Shown: positions 20,955-31,831, counted from the stretch's first letter. The stretch: 64,000 nucleotides of DNA from Isoetes taiwanensis (GCA_021234155.1 JAJEKV010000062.1:1216794-1280793), one strand, 5' to 3'. Notes: generated from the sequence alone by a model not told the origin. A program made the numbers and translations.

Positions 20955-21092
20955 ATCCACACGGTCATCGCACACGACACGGTCATCTCACGCGGTCAAC
21001 CCAGGTCATCCTACACGGTCATCCCATACGATCGGCCTATATAAGACCGTCATTCCACAGTAAACACCAAAATGAAGAAGACGGAAATGAAG
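20955..21092 (+). promoter_or_regulatory. Promoter/leader of the acidic-repeat Dof gene
   Basis: Four to five units of a repeat close to CACGGTCATCNCA (20958-21033) lead to CCTATATAAGACC. The TATA box TATATAAG is at 21038-21045. The first ATG (21072) is only 27 bp past the TATA box, about where transcription would start. I therefore favour the downstream in-frame ATG at 21093 (ATGGCGAAG), which also matches the start words behind the other leaders. One unit contains GGTCAA, the reverse of a W-box core (TTGACC). The leader at 7815-7952 is closely similar. Confidence 0.65.
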
Positions 21093-22560
21093 ATGGCGAA
21101 GCAAGGTGAAGCTCTTAAGAAGTGCAAGACGGCAAAGAGTGAAGGTGTTAAAAAGTCTAGAATAATGAAGAACACAAAAAAGAAGATGGAGAAGCGTGAA
21201 CAGATAGAGGAATTCAGCTATTTGGAGCAAATGAAAGGTATGTTGTTTTTGGAGAAAGAAGTTGCCATGTTGGATGACTTGTTGGCCCAAGAAAATTTCA
21301 ATTCTCTATCACAAGAAGATGACTTGAAGCAAAAAAAAGGGGATATCTACGACTCTCAAACTGTTGTAGGCTCTCAAACCCTTGAGGAATTGTTTGATGA
21401 CGACTTGCCAAGACTAGAGGAACATGGAGATATGCTTGACTTTGTCAGCGTCAAAAACAAACAGACGGTGATATCAATGCAGTAAATCGTTGTTAGCAAA
21501 CATTGAGTTGCCAAGCCTTCAAAAATTGTTTGATGAAGACTTGCCTACGCTTTGTGAGGTCAGTCTAGAGGAACATAGGGACATGCTTGGCGTGGTAAAT
21601 GTCAATGGCGAAGTAGATGGCTTGTTGTCGAGAGATAGACTTGCCAGTCCTTGATGAAGACTTGCCAACATTTTGTGATGCAAGACTAGGGCAATCAGGA
21701 GCCCCATCACAAGAAAATGATCATGAAGACATGCTTGACTTTGATTAATGTCTCGGTCAACAATAAGAAGAAAGGAAGCAAGCAGGGATAATGATGAGAC
21801 ATGTTGCTGGGATGAGTTTGATGGCATGTTGGCACAGGCAGAATTGCTAAACAAAGACAATCATATGTTTGATGGACAGGCAAGCAGGGGGGTGATGATG
21901 AGACATGTTGCTGGGATGAGTTTGATGCCGTGTTGGCACAAACAGAAGATAGGGATAAGCGAAGAAGCAACACAAGAAGTAGCATGTTGCTGGGATGAGT
22001 TTGATGCCATGTTGGGACAGGCAGAATTGCTAAACAAAGGCAATCATATGTTTGATGGACAGGCAATACTTGCAGGAACACCACCACAACAGGTTGCATC
22101 TGGTCGGGGTGAATTTGATTTTGATGCCTTATTAGCAGGAGGGCATTGTCGGGGAAAAGTCCATGGTCAATGCATCATTAGCAATTACAAGTCAACAAGC
22201 TATGACAAGCATGGCAGCTGTGTATCAGAACCAATGGCATCAACAGGGCAACAAGTGACAGCAGCTCAAGGATGAAAATGCAGAAGGCGATCATGCCCAA
22301 GTATGACTGCCCTCGGTGTTTCAGTAGTGACACCCGTTTTCGACTATTTTGAGAATAAAAAAGGAAACCAACCAAGGTATTATTGTAGGGAGTGCGACGG
22401 GGACTGGACCATCGAGGGGGGCAAACTGAGGCCATCTCAACCTCGGCATCGCCAATAAAAAGATCAAGGTGCCAATCGGCGTCGCAATAAAAGATCAGGA
22501 TGCCAATCATAGCTTGGCTTCTGTACACACTCAACCACTTGTATGCAGTTATTGAAGTTG
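21093..22560 (+). pseudogene. Acidic-repeat protein with C-terminal Dof zinc finger, frameshifted copy
   Basis: The parts in order are as follows. First comes a lysine-rich, NLS-like N-terminus (MAKQGEALKKCKTAK, then KKSRIMKNTKKKMEKRE). Next is EFSYLEQMKGMLFLEKEVAMLDDLLAQE. Acidic-hydrophobic repeats follow: LEELFDDDLPRLEEHGDMLDF (21381-21443), LQKLFDEDLPTL (21519 on) and LDEDLPTF with DMLDFD (to 21747). Then come three WDEFD-M-L units (21781-22066), and last a Dof-type CPRC at 22308-22319. The frame breaks after 21485, near 21650, in the second WDEFD unit, at about 22270 (one base lost relative to the copy at 23332) and in a T run at 22337-22340 (one T extra). If expressed from a corrected frame it would be a nuclear DNA-binding regulator. 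As written it is broken, and some breaks could be sequencing errors in homopolymers. Confidence 0.75.
21781..22066 (+). repeat. Three direct repeats encoding CCWDEFD-ML-QAELLNK
   Basis: Units start at about 21781, 21883 and 21975. The first and third encode CCWDEFDxMLxQAELLNKxNHMFDGQA in one frame. The second carries the same DNA words (TGTTGCTGGGATGAGTTTGATG) but is shifted relative to the long open frame 21748-22275, so it reads RHVAGMSLMP there. The spacing of the first two is about 102 bp. The repeats would give evenly spaced acidic-aromatic clusters. Confidence 0.8.
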
Positions 22561-24512
22561 CATGGCTGTTGGTCATAAGAGACTGGTACAGTTATTATAT
22601 TGGATAGCTGCCATTTGAAAATACTTGTAAATAATCTGGCAGAATATGCCTTTTGTAAATACTCAGCCACTTGTATTGTTATCAAGACTGGCCATTTGTA
22701 ATATTTATCACAATGTTGTCAACAGTTTTACATTCTTTTGTAGATACAGCAATAATTGAGCCATTAGTGCTTGTGCTCTAGCTGTTAGTGCCTCATTACT
22801 AGTGGCGAGCAGTAAGTACTTCTGTTACTGCTTGTGTGCTAGCTGTGCGACCAACCAGCCATAATGCTCCTTTAACTACTTCTGTTACTGCTTGTGTGCT
22901 AGCTATGCAACCAACCAGCCATAATGCTCCTTTAGCGTTAATTAAGTGGACCAAGGGTTTTGGACTAGCAATTGCATAAAGACTCAAAAATGGTTTCTTA
23001 GATTTATGGAGGATCCTTGCCATGTCAGTTAAGTATTAAATGGATGGCTTGATCAATTTGACACTGCTACAAAGAGTTTCATTTCAATTAACGAGTCATT
23101 ATCAAGATTGAAGAAAGATATATGAGTCATGTTAAATCTGCAACTCTTGCATTGAGAAATAAGCCAGGATTGGGTAATAAATTGCATTATGGTGTTTACA
23201 AACACCACAGTGCAGCACCTTTATCATACAGAGATGCGTTATTTGAGAATGAGTATATGAATCCAAGTAGCGAATTTTGCGGCTTATTTTGTGACTTGGC
23301 GGATTATTTTGCGGCTTATTTTGTGACTTGATGGACAGGCAATACTTGCAGGAACACCACCACAACAGGTTGCATCTGGTCGGGGTGAATTTGATGCCTT
23401 ATTAGCAGAAGGGCATTGTCAGGAAAAGTCCATGGTCAATGCATCATTAGCAATTACAAGTCAACAAGCTATGACAAGCATGGCAGCTGTGTATCAGAAC
23501 CAATGGCATCAACAGGAGCAACAAGTGACAGCAGCTCCAAGGATGAAAATGCAGAAGACGATCATGCCCAAGTATGACTGCCCTCGGTGTTTCAGTAGTG
23601 ACACCCGTTTCGACTATTTTGAGAATAAAAAAGTAAACCAACCAAGGTATTATTGTAGGGAGTGCGACAGGGACTGGACCATCGGGGGCAAACTGAGGCC
23701 ATCTCAACCTCGGCATCGCAATAAAAAGATCCAAGGTGCCAATCGGCGTCGCAATAAAAAGATCCAGGATGCCAATCATAACTTGGCTTCTGTACACACT
23801 CAGCCACTTGTATGCAGTTATTGAAGTTGCATGGCTGTTGGTCATAAGAGACTTGTACAGTTATTATATTGGATAGCTGCCATTTGAAAATACTTGTAAA
23901 TAATCTGGCAGAATATGCCTTTTGTAAATACTCAGCCACTTGTATTGTTATCAAGACTGGCCATTTGTAATATTTATCACAATGTTGTCAACAGTTTTAC
24001 ATTCTTTAGTAGATACAGCAATAATTGAGCCATTAGTGCTTGTGCTCTAGCTGTTAGTGCCTCATTACTAGTGGCGAGCAGTAAGTACTTCTGTTACTGC
24101 TTGTATGCTAGCTGTGCAACCAACCAGCCATAATGCTCCTTTGCGTTAATTCGTGGACCAAGGGTTTTGGACTAGCAATTGCATAAAGACTCAAAAATGG
24201 TTTCTTAGATTTATGGAGGATCCTTGCCATGTCAGTTACAAGTATTAAATGGATGGCTTGATCAATTTGACACTGCTAAAAGAGTTTCATTTCAATTAAC
24301 GAGTCATTATCAAGATTGAAGAGAAAGATATATGAGTCATGTTAAATCTGCAACTCTTGCATTGAGAAATAAGCCAGGATTGGGTAATAAATTGCATTAT
24401 GGTGTTTACAAACACCACAGTGCAACACCTTTATCATACAGAGATCGTTATTTGAGAATGAGTATATGAATCAAGTGGCGAATTTTGCGGCTTATTTTGT
24501 GACTTGGCGGAT
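22055..24512 (+). repeat. Tandem duplication of the Dof-finger 3' half plus about 0.75 kb downstream
   Basis: Unit 1 is 22055-23304 and unit 2 is 23331-24512. They are nearly identical (a few percent difference by eye). Both start at ATGGACAGGCAATACTTGC and run past the Dof stop to GCGGCTTATTTTGTGACTTG. Unit 1 has a 60-bp internal tandem repeat (22817-22876 and 22877-22936) that is single in unit 2, which explains most of the length difference. At the junction GCGGCTTATTTTGTGACTTG is repeated (23278-23330), consistent with unequal crossing-over or slippage. Confidence 0.9.
23327..23824 (+). CDS. Dof-type zinc finger protein, C-terminal half with open frame
   Basis: The frame is open from 23327, just after a stop at 23324-23326. 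The first ATG in it is at 23432. It encodes [27 protein letters not shown], a Gln/Met-rich stretch ([22 protein letters not shown]) and then the finger: CPRC at 23579-23590, 21 residues, then CREC. That is the Dof spacing CX2CX21CX2C, with the family marks FxYFx[14 protein letters not shown] and LR. A basic tail ([14 protein letters not shown]) follows, with stop at 23822-23824. Dof factors bind AAAG cores through this finger. Here the finger is near the C-terminus, while in most Dof proteins it is near the N-terminus. Lacking the acidic part and its own visible promoter, this unit may be transcribed only by read-through or spliced to the upstream copy. Confidence 0.8.
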   Translation, partial: LDGQAILAGTPPQQVASGRGEFDALLAEGHCQEKSMVNASLAITSQQAMTSMAAVYQNQWHQQEQQVTAAPRMKMQKTIMPKYDCPRCFSSDTRFDYFENKKVNQPRYYCRECDRDWTIGGKLRPSQPRHRNKKIQGANRRRNKKIQDANHNLASVHTQPLVCSY

Positions 24513-24945
24513 CGCCCTGTGGCTGAAATAAACTACCATGTGATAGCCTTGGCAGTTCTTCAAGTTAGGATAATCTATTATTGCATTATGAGAACTGTGC
24601 CAAGCTGCTGCATGCACCTTTCCTGCTTGAGAACAGTTTGCATGAGATTGTGCTTGTTCATTTTGTTAGATCTATAAGAACAACTATTCAATATCAGCTG
24701 TCATCAATAACTTCCATCAACAATTTGTTTCGCTGCAAGTATGAGATCTAGTTTTATAACAAAGACCTTTTGAAAGAATTAGTCAAAATTTAAGTGTCTT
24801 TTATAAGTTGCCCTTGAGTCTGATATTTTGAGTCTGATATGTGATTGTGATGCTGGCAGAACCACTGGTTGTGACACTAAAATTTTGTTGAAAAAGATAT
24901 TCCAATATGATGGACTGTGATGATTTCAGCATATATACACAACAT
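24513..24945. other. Downstream of the Dof duplication; first 108-bp direct repeat
   Basis: Non-coding. 24629-24736 is repeated at 25316-25423 with about three differences (GAGAACAGTTTGCATGAGAT to TTTGTT-CGCTGC). Confidence 0.6.
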
Positions 24946-25185
24946 GAGCAAGCTCATTTGGCTTTAGATTGTTTCAAGGAAATGCAACAGCATTGAATAA
25001 GGTCAGATAGGTTCGCATTTTCTAGCTTTCTGGAAGCATGTGGGACTTATGTGCCATCACAAATGGCAGATGCATTTATGAACAGGTCATTGGTAGTGGA
25101 GACCAATATTGGAACAATTGCTTAAAATACTCTCATTCGTAGGTATGCCAAGTGTGGTAGTTTGGAAGAAGCAAGCAAGGTCTTC
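24946..25185 (+). pseudogene. Pentatricopeptide-repeat (PPR) protein fragment
   Basis: One frame reads EQAHLALDCFKEMQQH, then SDRFAFSSFLEACG, then NTLIRRYAKCGSLEEASKVF. These are hallmark words of plant PPR proteins of the PLS/editing type (the usual form of the last is MYAKCGSLEEA-KVF). Two in-frame stops (24994-24996 and 25123-25125) break it. About two repeats' worth, roughly 80 residues, remains of a protein usually over 500 residues long. Such proteins act in mitochondria or plastids on RNA editing and processing. The fragment is flanked by 108-bp direct repeats. Confidence 0.85.
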
Positions 25186-25315
25186 GGTCTGCTCTAGTTG
25201 CACCAGACTATTCAACTGTTTGCAGTTTCAGCATTATTTGTGTTCATTATTTCAGCATTATTTGCAGTACATCATTGCCAGCCAAGATATCTGATATGAA
25301 CAGCATGACTTTGCA

Positions 25316-25423
25316 GAGAACAGTTTGCATGAGATTGTGGTTGTTCATTTTGTTAGATCTATAAGAACAACTATTTAATATCAGCTGTCATCAATAACTT
25401 CCATCAACAATTTGTTGCGCTGC
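25316..25423. repeat. Second copy of the 108-bp direct repeat flanking the PPR fragment
   Basis: It matches 24629-24736. The two copies bracket about 580 bp that contain the PPR fragment. They look too short and lack the ends expected of LTRs. Confidence 0.8.
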
Positions 25424-26707
25424 TACATAAATAGAACTTAATAAATATTTTGCGTTGCCCTTGATAAAGCAGCATTATTCTAGTTCGTCAAACAAAACCA
25501 GCAGATAATGAGGTGATATCATGATGATAGCTTTTAACTAAACTAACTTATAGATCAATATAGCCAGTATTATTCATTGACATCCGATTAGGATGCATAG
25601 ATATCACAAATATTACAAACTTTCGTGAATGTCTACTTGTGTGTTTGTGTGTCACTGCTCAGTTTCTGCAGAAGCTATCTGCATCCTTTGAAGACCATGC
25701 AGACAGTGCAGTCACCGGCGCTTGTCCCTTCTTCAAGTGCACTTCCATTTTTTTATTCTTGTAAGTCACCAGCGCTTTTTGGAAGGTTGGATCTCCTAGT
25801 AGTGGGTGAAACCTGTATTCTTAAATCCAGCATTATGATACATTTGTAAATCGAGGGGGATTTATCAACAGTGCTTGCACAAATTACTTCTTAAGCTCTT
25901 AATTGAGATCTATATATGATTCCCTTTAGCACAATGAAGAACGTAACTTACATCCATGTAAGTTACATATGCTCTCATTAACCTTGAACCCGCTACAGGG
26001 CTTGCGGTTTCATACATATTACAAACATGAGATAGCTTGTGAGAATACCCAATGGTAAGTTATCTGATAGAGCAGCAGACTTCACTACCAGCTCCAGAAA
26101 TACCCATGCCATAGAAAGAATGTCATCGTATAAAGGGCCAACCACGGTAGCCTTTGGCCTGATGCAAAACAATGTGTCATTAGAGACCATGGGGTTCAAA
26201 TCTTTTCTAAAATCACAAGTTTACCATTCCTTGGAGGAAATGGAAAGACACTTATGTTTATTAACATATCTCCTGCTGAGTCAAATTTGGATGAGACTTA
26301 AAACTCTCTCTGGTAAGCTATCTTTATCTTTCTTTCTCAGCATGAATTCTAGTGTTAGATGCTGCTGGCTAGGTTTCACTTCTATAGCGAGGACTTTAAA
26401 AGATATCATCTGAGATATATTTTGTTGCATTTACTGAACTTGGACAGCTATACAACTTGGGTAGGTCAATAACAAACCACCCTACAAAGAATATAATGCA
26501 AAAGAAAATTGTTCGTCTTAAGAAATTAGTTAGTTGTTGGAAGAACAAGCAAGTAGAAAGGCAGACGATGATGTCTTGAAGAAGTAAAGCATGAAATTTT
26601 CAAATGAAAAATTTGGGTCATGATGGCCATTTACTTTTATATATGAAATTATTTTTCCTTATCTATGTATGAGGTACTTCAAGCTCATATTCTTAGGCTC
26701 CAAACGA
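25424..26707. other. No recognised gene
   Basis: Open frames at 25625-25849, 26039-26413 and 25993-26199 (minus) show no domain I recognise. Confidence 0.45.
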
Positions 26708-28851
26708 GCTGCATGGTGAATGGCCAACTAATTCGCGAAGTTTCTCCTACAACCTTAAGCTTGATTTTGCAAAAGCTTATGACAGTGTCAGCTGGGAATT
26801 CATGCATCGTTGTATGCTAAAAGGCTGGGATTTGGGGAACAATTCACATCGGATATTATGGTGCATATCTCGCTTTCGAGGCGGACTATCTGTTCCATGG
26901 TGAGCCGTCATATGCCTTTTCACTTTCGGTCGTGGTATTAGCCCGGGGGATGCCCTTTAGCACCATTGCTTTTCACAATTGTTTGCGGAGGCTTTGTCCG
27001 CGGTTATTCACCATTGCAGCGGCGGAGGGACTTCTCCATGGTCTTTGCAATGGAGGGCTGACACCAAGAGGTTTGCAATCAATATCGCGGGCGACCGTTC
27101 CTCTTCCTGAGTAAGCTAATGATGAGAATCTTGCTTACGCCAAAATGCTTTTAGACACTTTTCAGCGGCTTCCGGTGTTCTTGTGGGGTGGCGGTGTGCG
27201 ACTTTGTGGACATTGGATAATCCGGCTCAGGCATGTGTTCCACGATTATCCATGGAAATTACTAGCGCATGGACAGGCCATCAAGTTGTTGGGGATTCGG
27301 TTGGCATCCATGTTACTATGGGAGCTGCATGGGAGGAGATCATTAGAGGTTTGGAGAAGCACTTGTTACGGTGGTCCTTTGCTAAGTTGTCTCTTGCGAG
27401 GTCGCATTACATTGGCCAAGTGGGTCCTTAGTAGTACCCATGTTTATATGGCATCCTTACTTGCTAGCACCACGGATCAAAGTCGTGAGCTCATTGCAAT
27501 AGTTTGGAACTTTATTTGGAAGTCTTGAGGAAGGTCTTTGTGGTTAAGGTGGCTTGGTGAAGTGCATCCTTCCAAAATGGGGCGGTGATGCGGGTATGAT
27601 GGACTTCTTCTTTGCTTGAGCAAAGTGCTTATTTCAAAGTTCATTTGGAGATTCTGAATGGTGAGGATGATTCTCTGGTTCACGCCTTCTTAGACAAGCT
27701 CTTGGTCCTTTGTATCCCTCTAGGCAAGAAAATTTGTCAAACCAGTCCTACCTTGGGCTTTATTTGGGACTCTGCGGCCTTTTCAAAGCGCTTCTCCATT
27801 TTTGCGTGGCTTGTTGGCAGCATGGGAGGCGGTCGGACATCTTTTACGGCCATGCCCCTCTATCCACACCCTATTGAAGACTCCATGGTGGTGGGCACCC
27901 TTGCCTCGACCCTTAGCACCTCCATTGGTGACCTCGGTTCATCCCCTTACCACGAGAGGCGTTGGGTTCTTGCAGGTGTTGTCTCTATTCAAGCATGGTA
28001 TGAGGAGGGTCGCCTACTATCTTGGCCTGAATTTCAGGCAAAGTTCCTGCTCTCTCGATGGGATGTATCTCTATGGGAGAAGGTCGCAGAAAATTTGCCC
28101 CTCATAGTGCAAGTTGGTCTTCTTTGAAAGGGTGCCATGGGGACTGTCATGAAAACATTCACAAAGGCAAGCAATTTGTCAGATCAGTATATCGCCTTCT
28201 TTTACCACCACAACCCCTCCAGTTGCCAGATGGGTGGCACCTACATGTTCCACAACCCACTTTGTGTCGTACATGGCGATGGCTTTGGGACAGGTTGCTC
28301 CACCCTAAAGTCTACATCTTTGTGGTGGCGGATTATCCGCAGGTGCACTGCGGGTTAATGCCTTTTCGACATCGCTATGATCCTCGCATATATCTGGTAT
28401 GCCGCTTTGCCTCTCGGACGTTGAGACTCTTGAGCATTGTCTCTTTGATTGTCGAGGTTCAACCGGCGTGGTCGGCTACAAGGTTTGTTTAACGGTACAT
28501 TGAATTTTGCCGATGCATCCTTTTGGCGTCCTATCCCAGCGCATGGCCTCGGCTAAACAAAGGGCATTTCATCTTGGTTCGGTTGGCTCCTATGGTCGAT
28601 ATGGGGCGTCATGACACCACATCTTCGGTCATTTATTCATCGCACCGCGGTGTTATTCGGTGGTGAGAGAAAAAGATATTGGCGACCCTACGAGTGTTCT
28701 TCCCTTGACTCGGAGGCGGTGGTGGAGCATCACGGATTGGTATCTTGAATTGATTCTTACCATTAGGCTGCATGATGAATGGCCAACTAATTCGCGAAGT
28801 TTCTCCCCTGACTTACTTAGGCTGACATTTGTGGTGGCAAAGTGTATTTGA
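26708..28851 (+). pseudogene. LINE-C: plant L1-like retrotransposon, RT to C-terminal zinc region
   Basis: It starts in the RT with NLKLDFAKAYDSVSWEFMH (about 26751-26807), the first catalytic block of plant L1 elements. Pieces in other frames follow: CPRLFTIAAAEGL (about 26995-27035), GRITLAKWVLSSTHVYMASLLAS (about 27400-27470) with IVWNFIWKS (to 27528), and LFKHGM/AWYEEGRLLSWPEF (about 27985-28035). A zf-RVT-like region around LHPKVYIFVWR comes near 28300. The YxDD box is not recognisable, and frames change at least five times. The end reads LHDEWPTNSRSFS...LLRLTFVVAKCI (28767-28851). A 40-bp piece of that end also occurs at the element's start (26708-26747), so the copy is rearranged. Confidence 0.8.
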
Positions 28852-29289
28852 CATCGTACCATCAATGGGATTTGTCGGAATAGAAATACGATTACTAGTG
28901 GATGATATCACGGCCATCGTGTGAGTGCTAGCATGTTATCGCGATATATATACAAACCCAAACCCACCAAACTACGTAAAATGGAACTTGAATCGATACT
29001 AAGTGAACAACTAATTGCTTGCCATTTCCAAGATAACCCACGAATGGACATGCCTGCATCAGAGTTTCTAACTTCACGTTTATTTAAAATGGTTGTAATT
29101 AGTTGTCTAGAATCATATATTTATCATAATTCTTACTCATGTCGTCATTGGGAATTGTGTCATTTATATGGTTTTAACTTCTATTACCAGCAGCTCTTTC
29201 TTTTCAATCCTTTACGGCATGTTTTTGGAAGTTTCAAGCATTGGATTGTTGGAATATGGGTAGTAATTCTTGGCGTACCATCTTGAAGA
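28852..29289. other. Unrecognised stretch with an open frame (28921-29286)
   Basis: A frame of 121 codons starting MSASMLSRYIYKPKPTKLRK lies between the LINE-C end and an RNase H-like remnant. It has hydrophobic, Tyr/Phe-rich parts in its second half. I recognise no family, and it may be chance. Confidence 0.25.
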
Positions 29290-29475
29290 ATGCAAATTTG
29301 TGATTCTGATTCGGCTATTGTTGTTTGGGTTGATGAGGAAACTCAAAGGCGAATGCTAGAAATGGGTTTTCAAGAGAAAATGCACAAAATAAGATAAAGC
29401 ACAATTTCATTTGTAGGCACCCACGAGGAAATAAAAGCGGACCACTTGCTAAATGGAATTGTGTTAGATAAAATT
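29290..29475 (+). pseudogene. RNase H-like C-terminal remnant of a LINE
   Basis: Frames around 29300-29475 read SDSAIVVWVDEETQRRMLEMGFQEKMHKIR, then HNFICRHPRGNK, then PLAKWNC. This recalls the end of the RNase H domain in plant L1 LINEs and related host-like proteins (H-x-PREENK-ADxLAKW). The two parts are in different frames. It could be the tail of LINE-C, displaced by about 440 bp. Confidence 0.45.
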
Positions 29476-31831
29476 ATAGAAGGATTTATGTGATTTCATT
29501 GTTTTGGCGGGCTTGATTCCTCAATTCCTCAAATAAGTCAGAAAGTTTTTAAAAGCACCACCTTGTGATGCATCGGCATCTTGTTTCCTTATAGTAGACC
29601 CTTTCCTCTTTCTTCCTATTTTAATTGAAGTTCCAAAGGAGTAAACTTGCTAGGGGCTACATGGTTGCCAACAAATAATTTCCCATAGGTATATTGCCAA
29701 ACAAATATTAGTGGAGATGATTAAGTAACAAAGCAAACACAAGATGTCATCTTAAACAACAACCCTTACGGATATACTTAGCAAGGCATTGTGCGTAAAC
29801 AATTCTCCAAAGTTCAATCCATGGCACAAAAATGCCCTTTATTGGTGGGCCGAATTCATGTAACTATCAATTTTTGTGTTCCAATCTAATATGATGATGA
29901 AACATCTTAGCGCCGTGTATACATCGAATTACTTTTGCATTGAACACTCAACAAATATTAGCAAGGACATGCATGAGCAGGTCCTTCACTCTCCCCATCC
30001 TCCAACCTCTACTTATGCAACTTTAGACATGTTGATGTTGTTCTTGAGTACGAATAGTACTTTATAGTCATGCCAACTCACTTGAGCACATGTGTTCCCC
30101 CCCCCCCCAAACATCTTTCTTTTCCTTTTCCTTCAACCACCCCCCTTCCAAAAAAATATAAAAAAAGAAATTAAAAAAAAATTAAAATCATAAAAATAAA
30201 GCATTCATTCCTAATCCTTTGCCCCAAGCTTTGTCCTATTGCTAGTGATCATGTCATGTATATATGCGTGTCTCTATATATGAGTTAGATCAATCTTTGT
30301 GAAGGATTTTGTATTAACGATATCGTAGTATATGAGTATAGATACAACATATGGCTTGCGTGGATTAAGTATGTGGATTCAGTATATATGATTATTTGTA
30401 TATGTTGATAAGATCAATTGTGTGAAGGATTCAATCGGAAGGATGATAAGAAAAATGAGCGGGAAATATTAGATACAAATTCCAAAAGTTGGAGCCCTTG
30501 GATTGGCTCATAATGGATAGAGTGTAAATATAAGGTCGCATTATTAGAGTTGGAAGGACGATGCGACACACGGAAAATGGCACGTTATAAAGATAAAAAG
30601 CAATTATCAAAATAATAATGGAGGATTAAAAAGGCCATGGAAGGAGGGCCAGAGGGATAATTAAAGCGCTAGGCGACATATCTGGACCCGGGGATAAGAT
30701 CGGTGTTAAGTAAAGAGAATGTATTAATTAGTGGAGACGCGGGATTAAGACTACGTGCGTGGCGAGGCGGTGGCACACCATAGAATAGGCAATCACGAAA
30801 ATTAATAAGGTGGTAACCATCAGGACACAATAAAACCGTATACATTAAATTTGGCATAAAGGGAATTTTTTGAGGGGAAGATGGGAGATCGATTATAAAA
30901 TCTACTCTTTGTAGATCGAGGAGAAGGAAAAGAGATAGAATAGAAACACTTCGATTCGGTGAAGAGCGCTTGCGGCGGGGAATCTCCTATATATCAGATT
31001 GGAGAAGGGGAAGAGGATCATGGATGTAACAACACAAGGGGAGGGACGAGGCGGCCAAGAAAAAGAGGAGATCTAGAGCCCTAGGAAATTTGGCAGGTCC
31101 CTTAACAAAGACCTTGAGGGCGCTTAAGCCCTTGGTGCATTTGCAATAGGGAGTGTCTCTATTTGGAAGGGGGAATAAGCTCTCTGCATTACTGTGCTAG
31201 GGTACATTGCCTATATTGTGCCTAAGATACTTTAAGGACTAAGATATGGTCGCCCCAGGAGGCCACCTCCGCCCACTTTCGAACATCTAGATTGCCCCTA
31301 ATTAACAGCATTTTGATATGAACATCATTTTTATGTATGCCCCAGGAAGCCATTACTTGTGTATGAAATTACGGCCCCAACATTTAGATTGCATCAAAAA
31401 TAAAAAATAACCTTCTTAAAAGCATGGTATTTGTGGAAACTTATGCATTTTGCTCCATCATAGTTGGAGCTTCGTAAATGATTTAATAACATAAAATATA
31501 TATTTTATGGGAACAACATAAATTTATGACCTCATATTCAACATATGTCTTGCTTTGAGGATGCATGATGATTGTTCTAAAGTAGATCCTATTATATTTG
31601 ACATAATGAAAATCAAAATACCCGATTCTATAGATATTGTATGAGGCACATGCTAAATAGATCTTGAGGTGCGCCCTAGACCTCGAGGTCCCCAGATCGG
31701 TCAATCCTATGTTGTGGGGGTCCATCGTGTGAATATAGTCAATGAGATGGTTTTAAAAAATGATATATAAGGACACCTACATATACATGGATTTTGTTTG
31801 ATATGATATGAATACGGGGACTTGCTAAAGT
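29476..31831. other. No recognised gene
   Basis: AT-rich sequence with a C10 run at about 30098-30108 and A-rich tracts at 30155-30200. Open frames are all under 85 codons and unsupported. Confidence 0.5.

Noticed and set aside
24629..25423. Direct repeats considered as LTRs
   Set aside because: Only 108 bp, no TG...CA ends, no primer binding site or polypurine tract, and no gag/pol between them.
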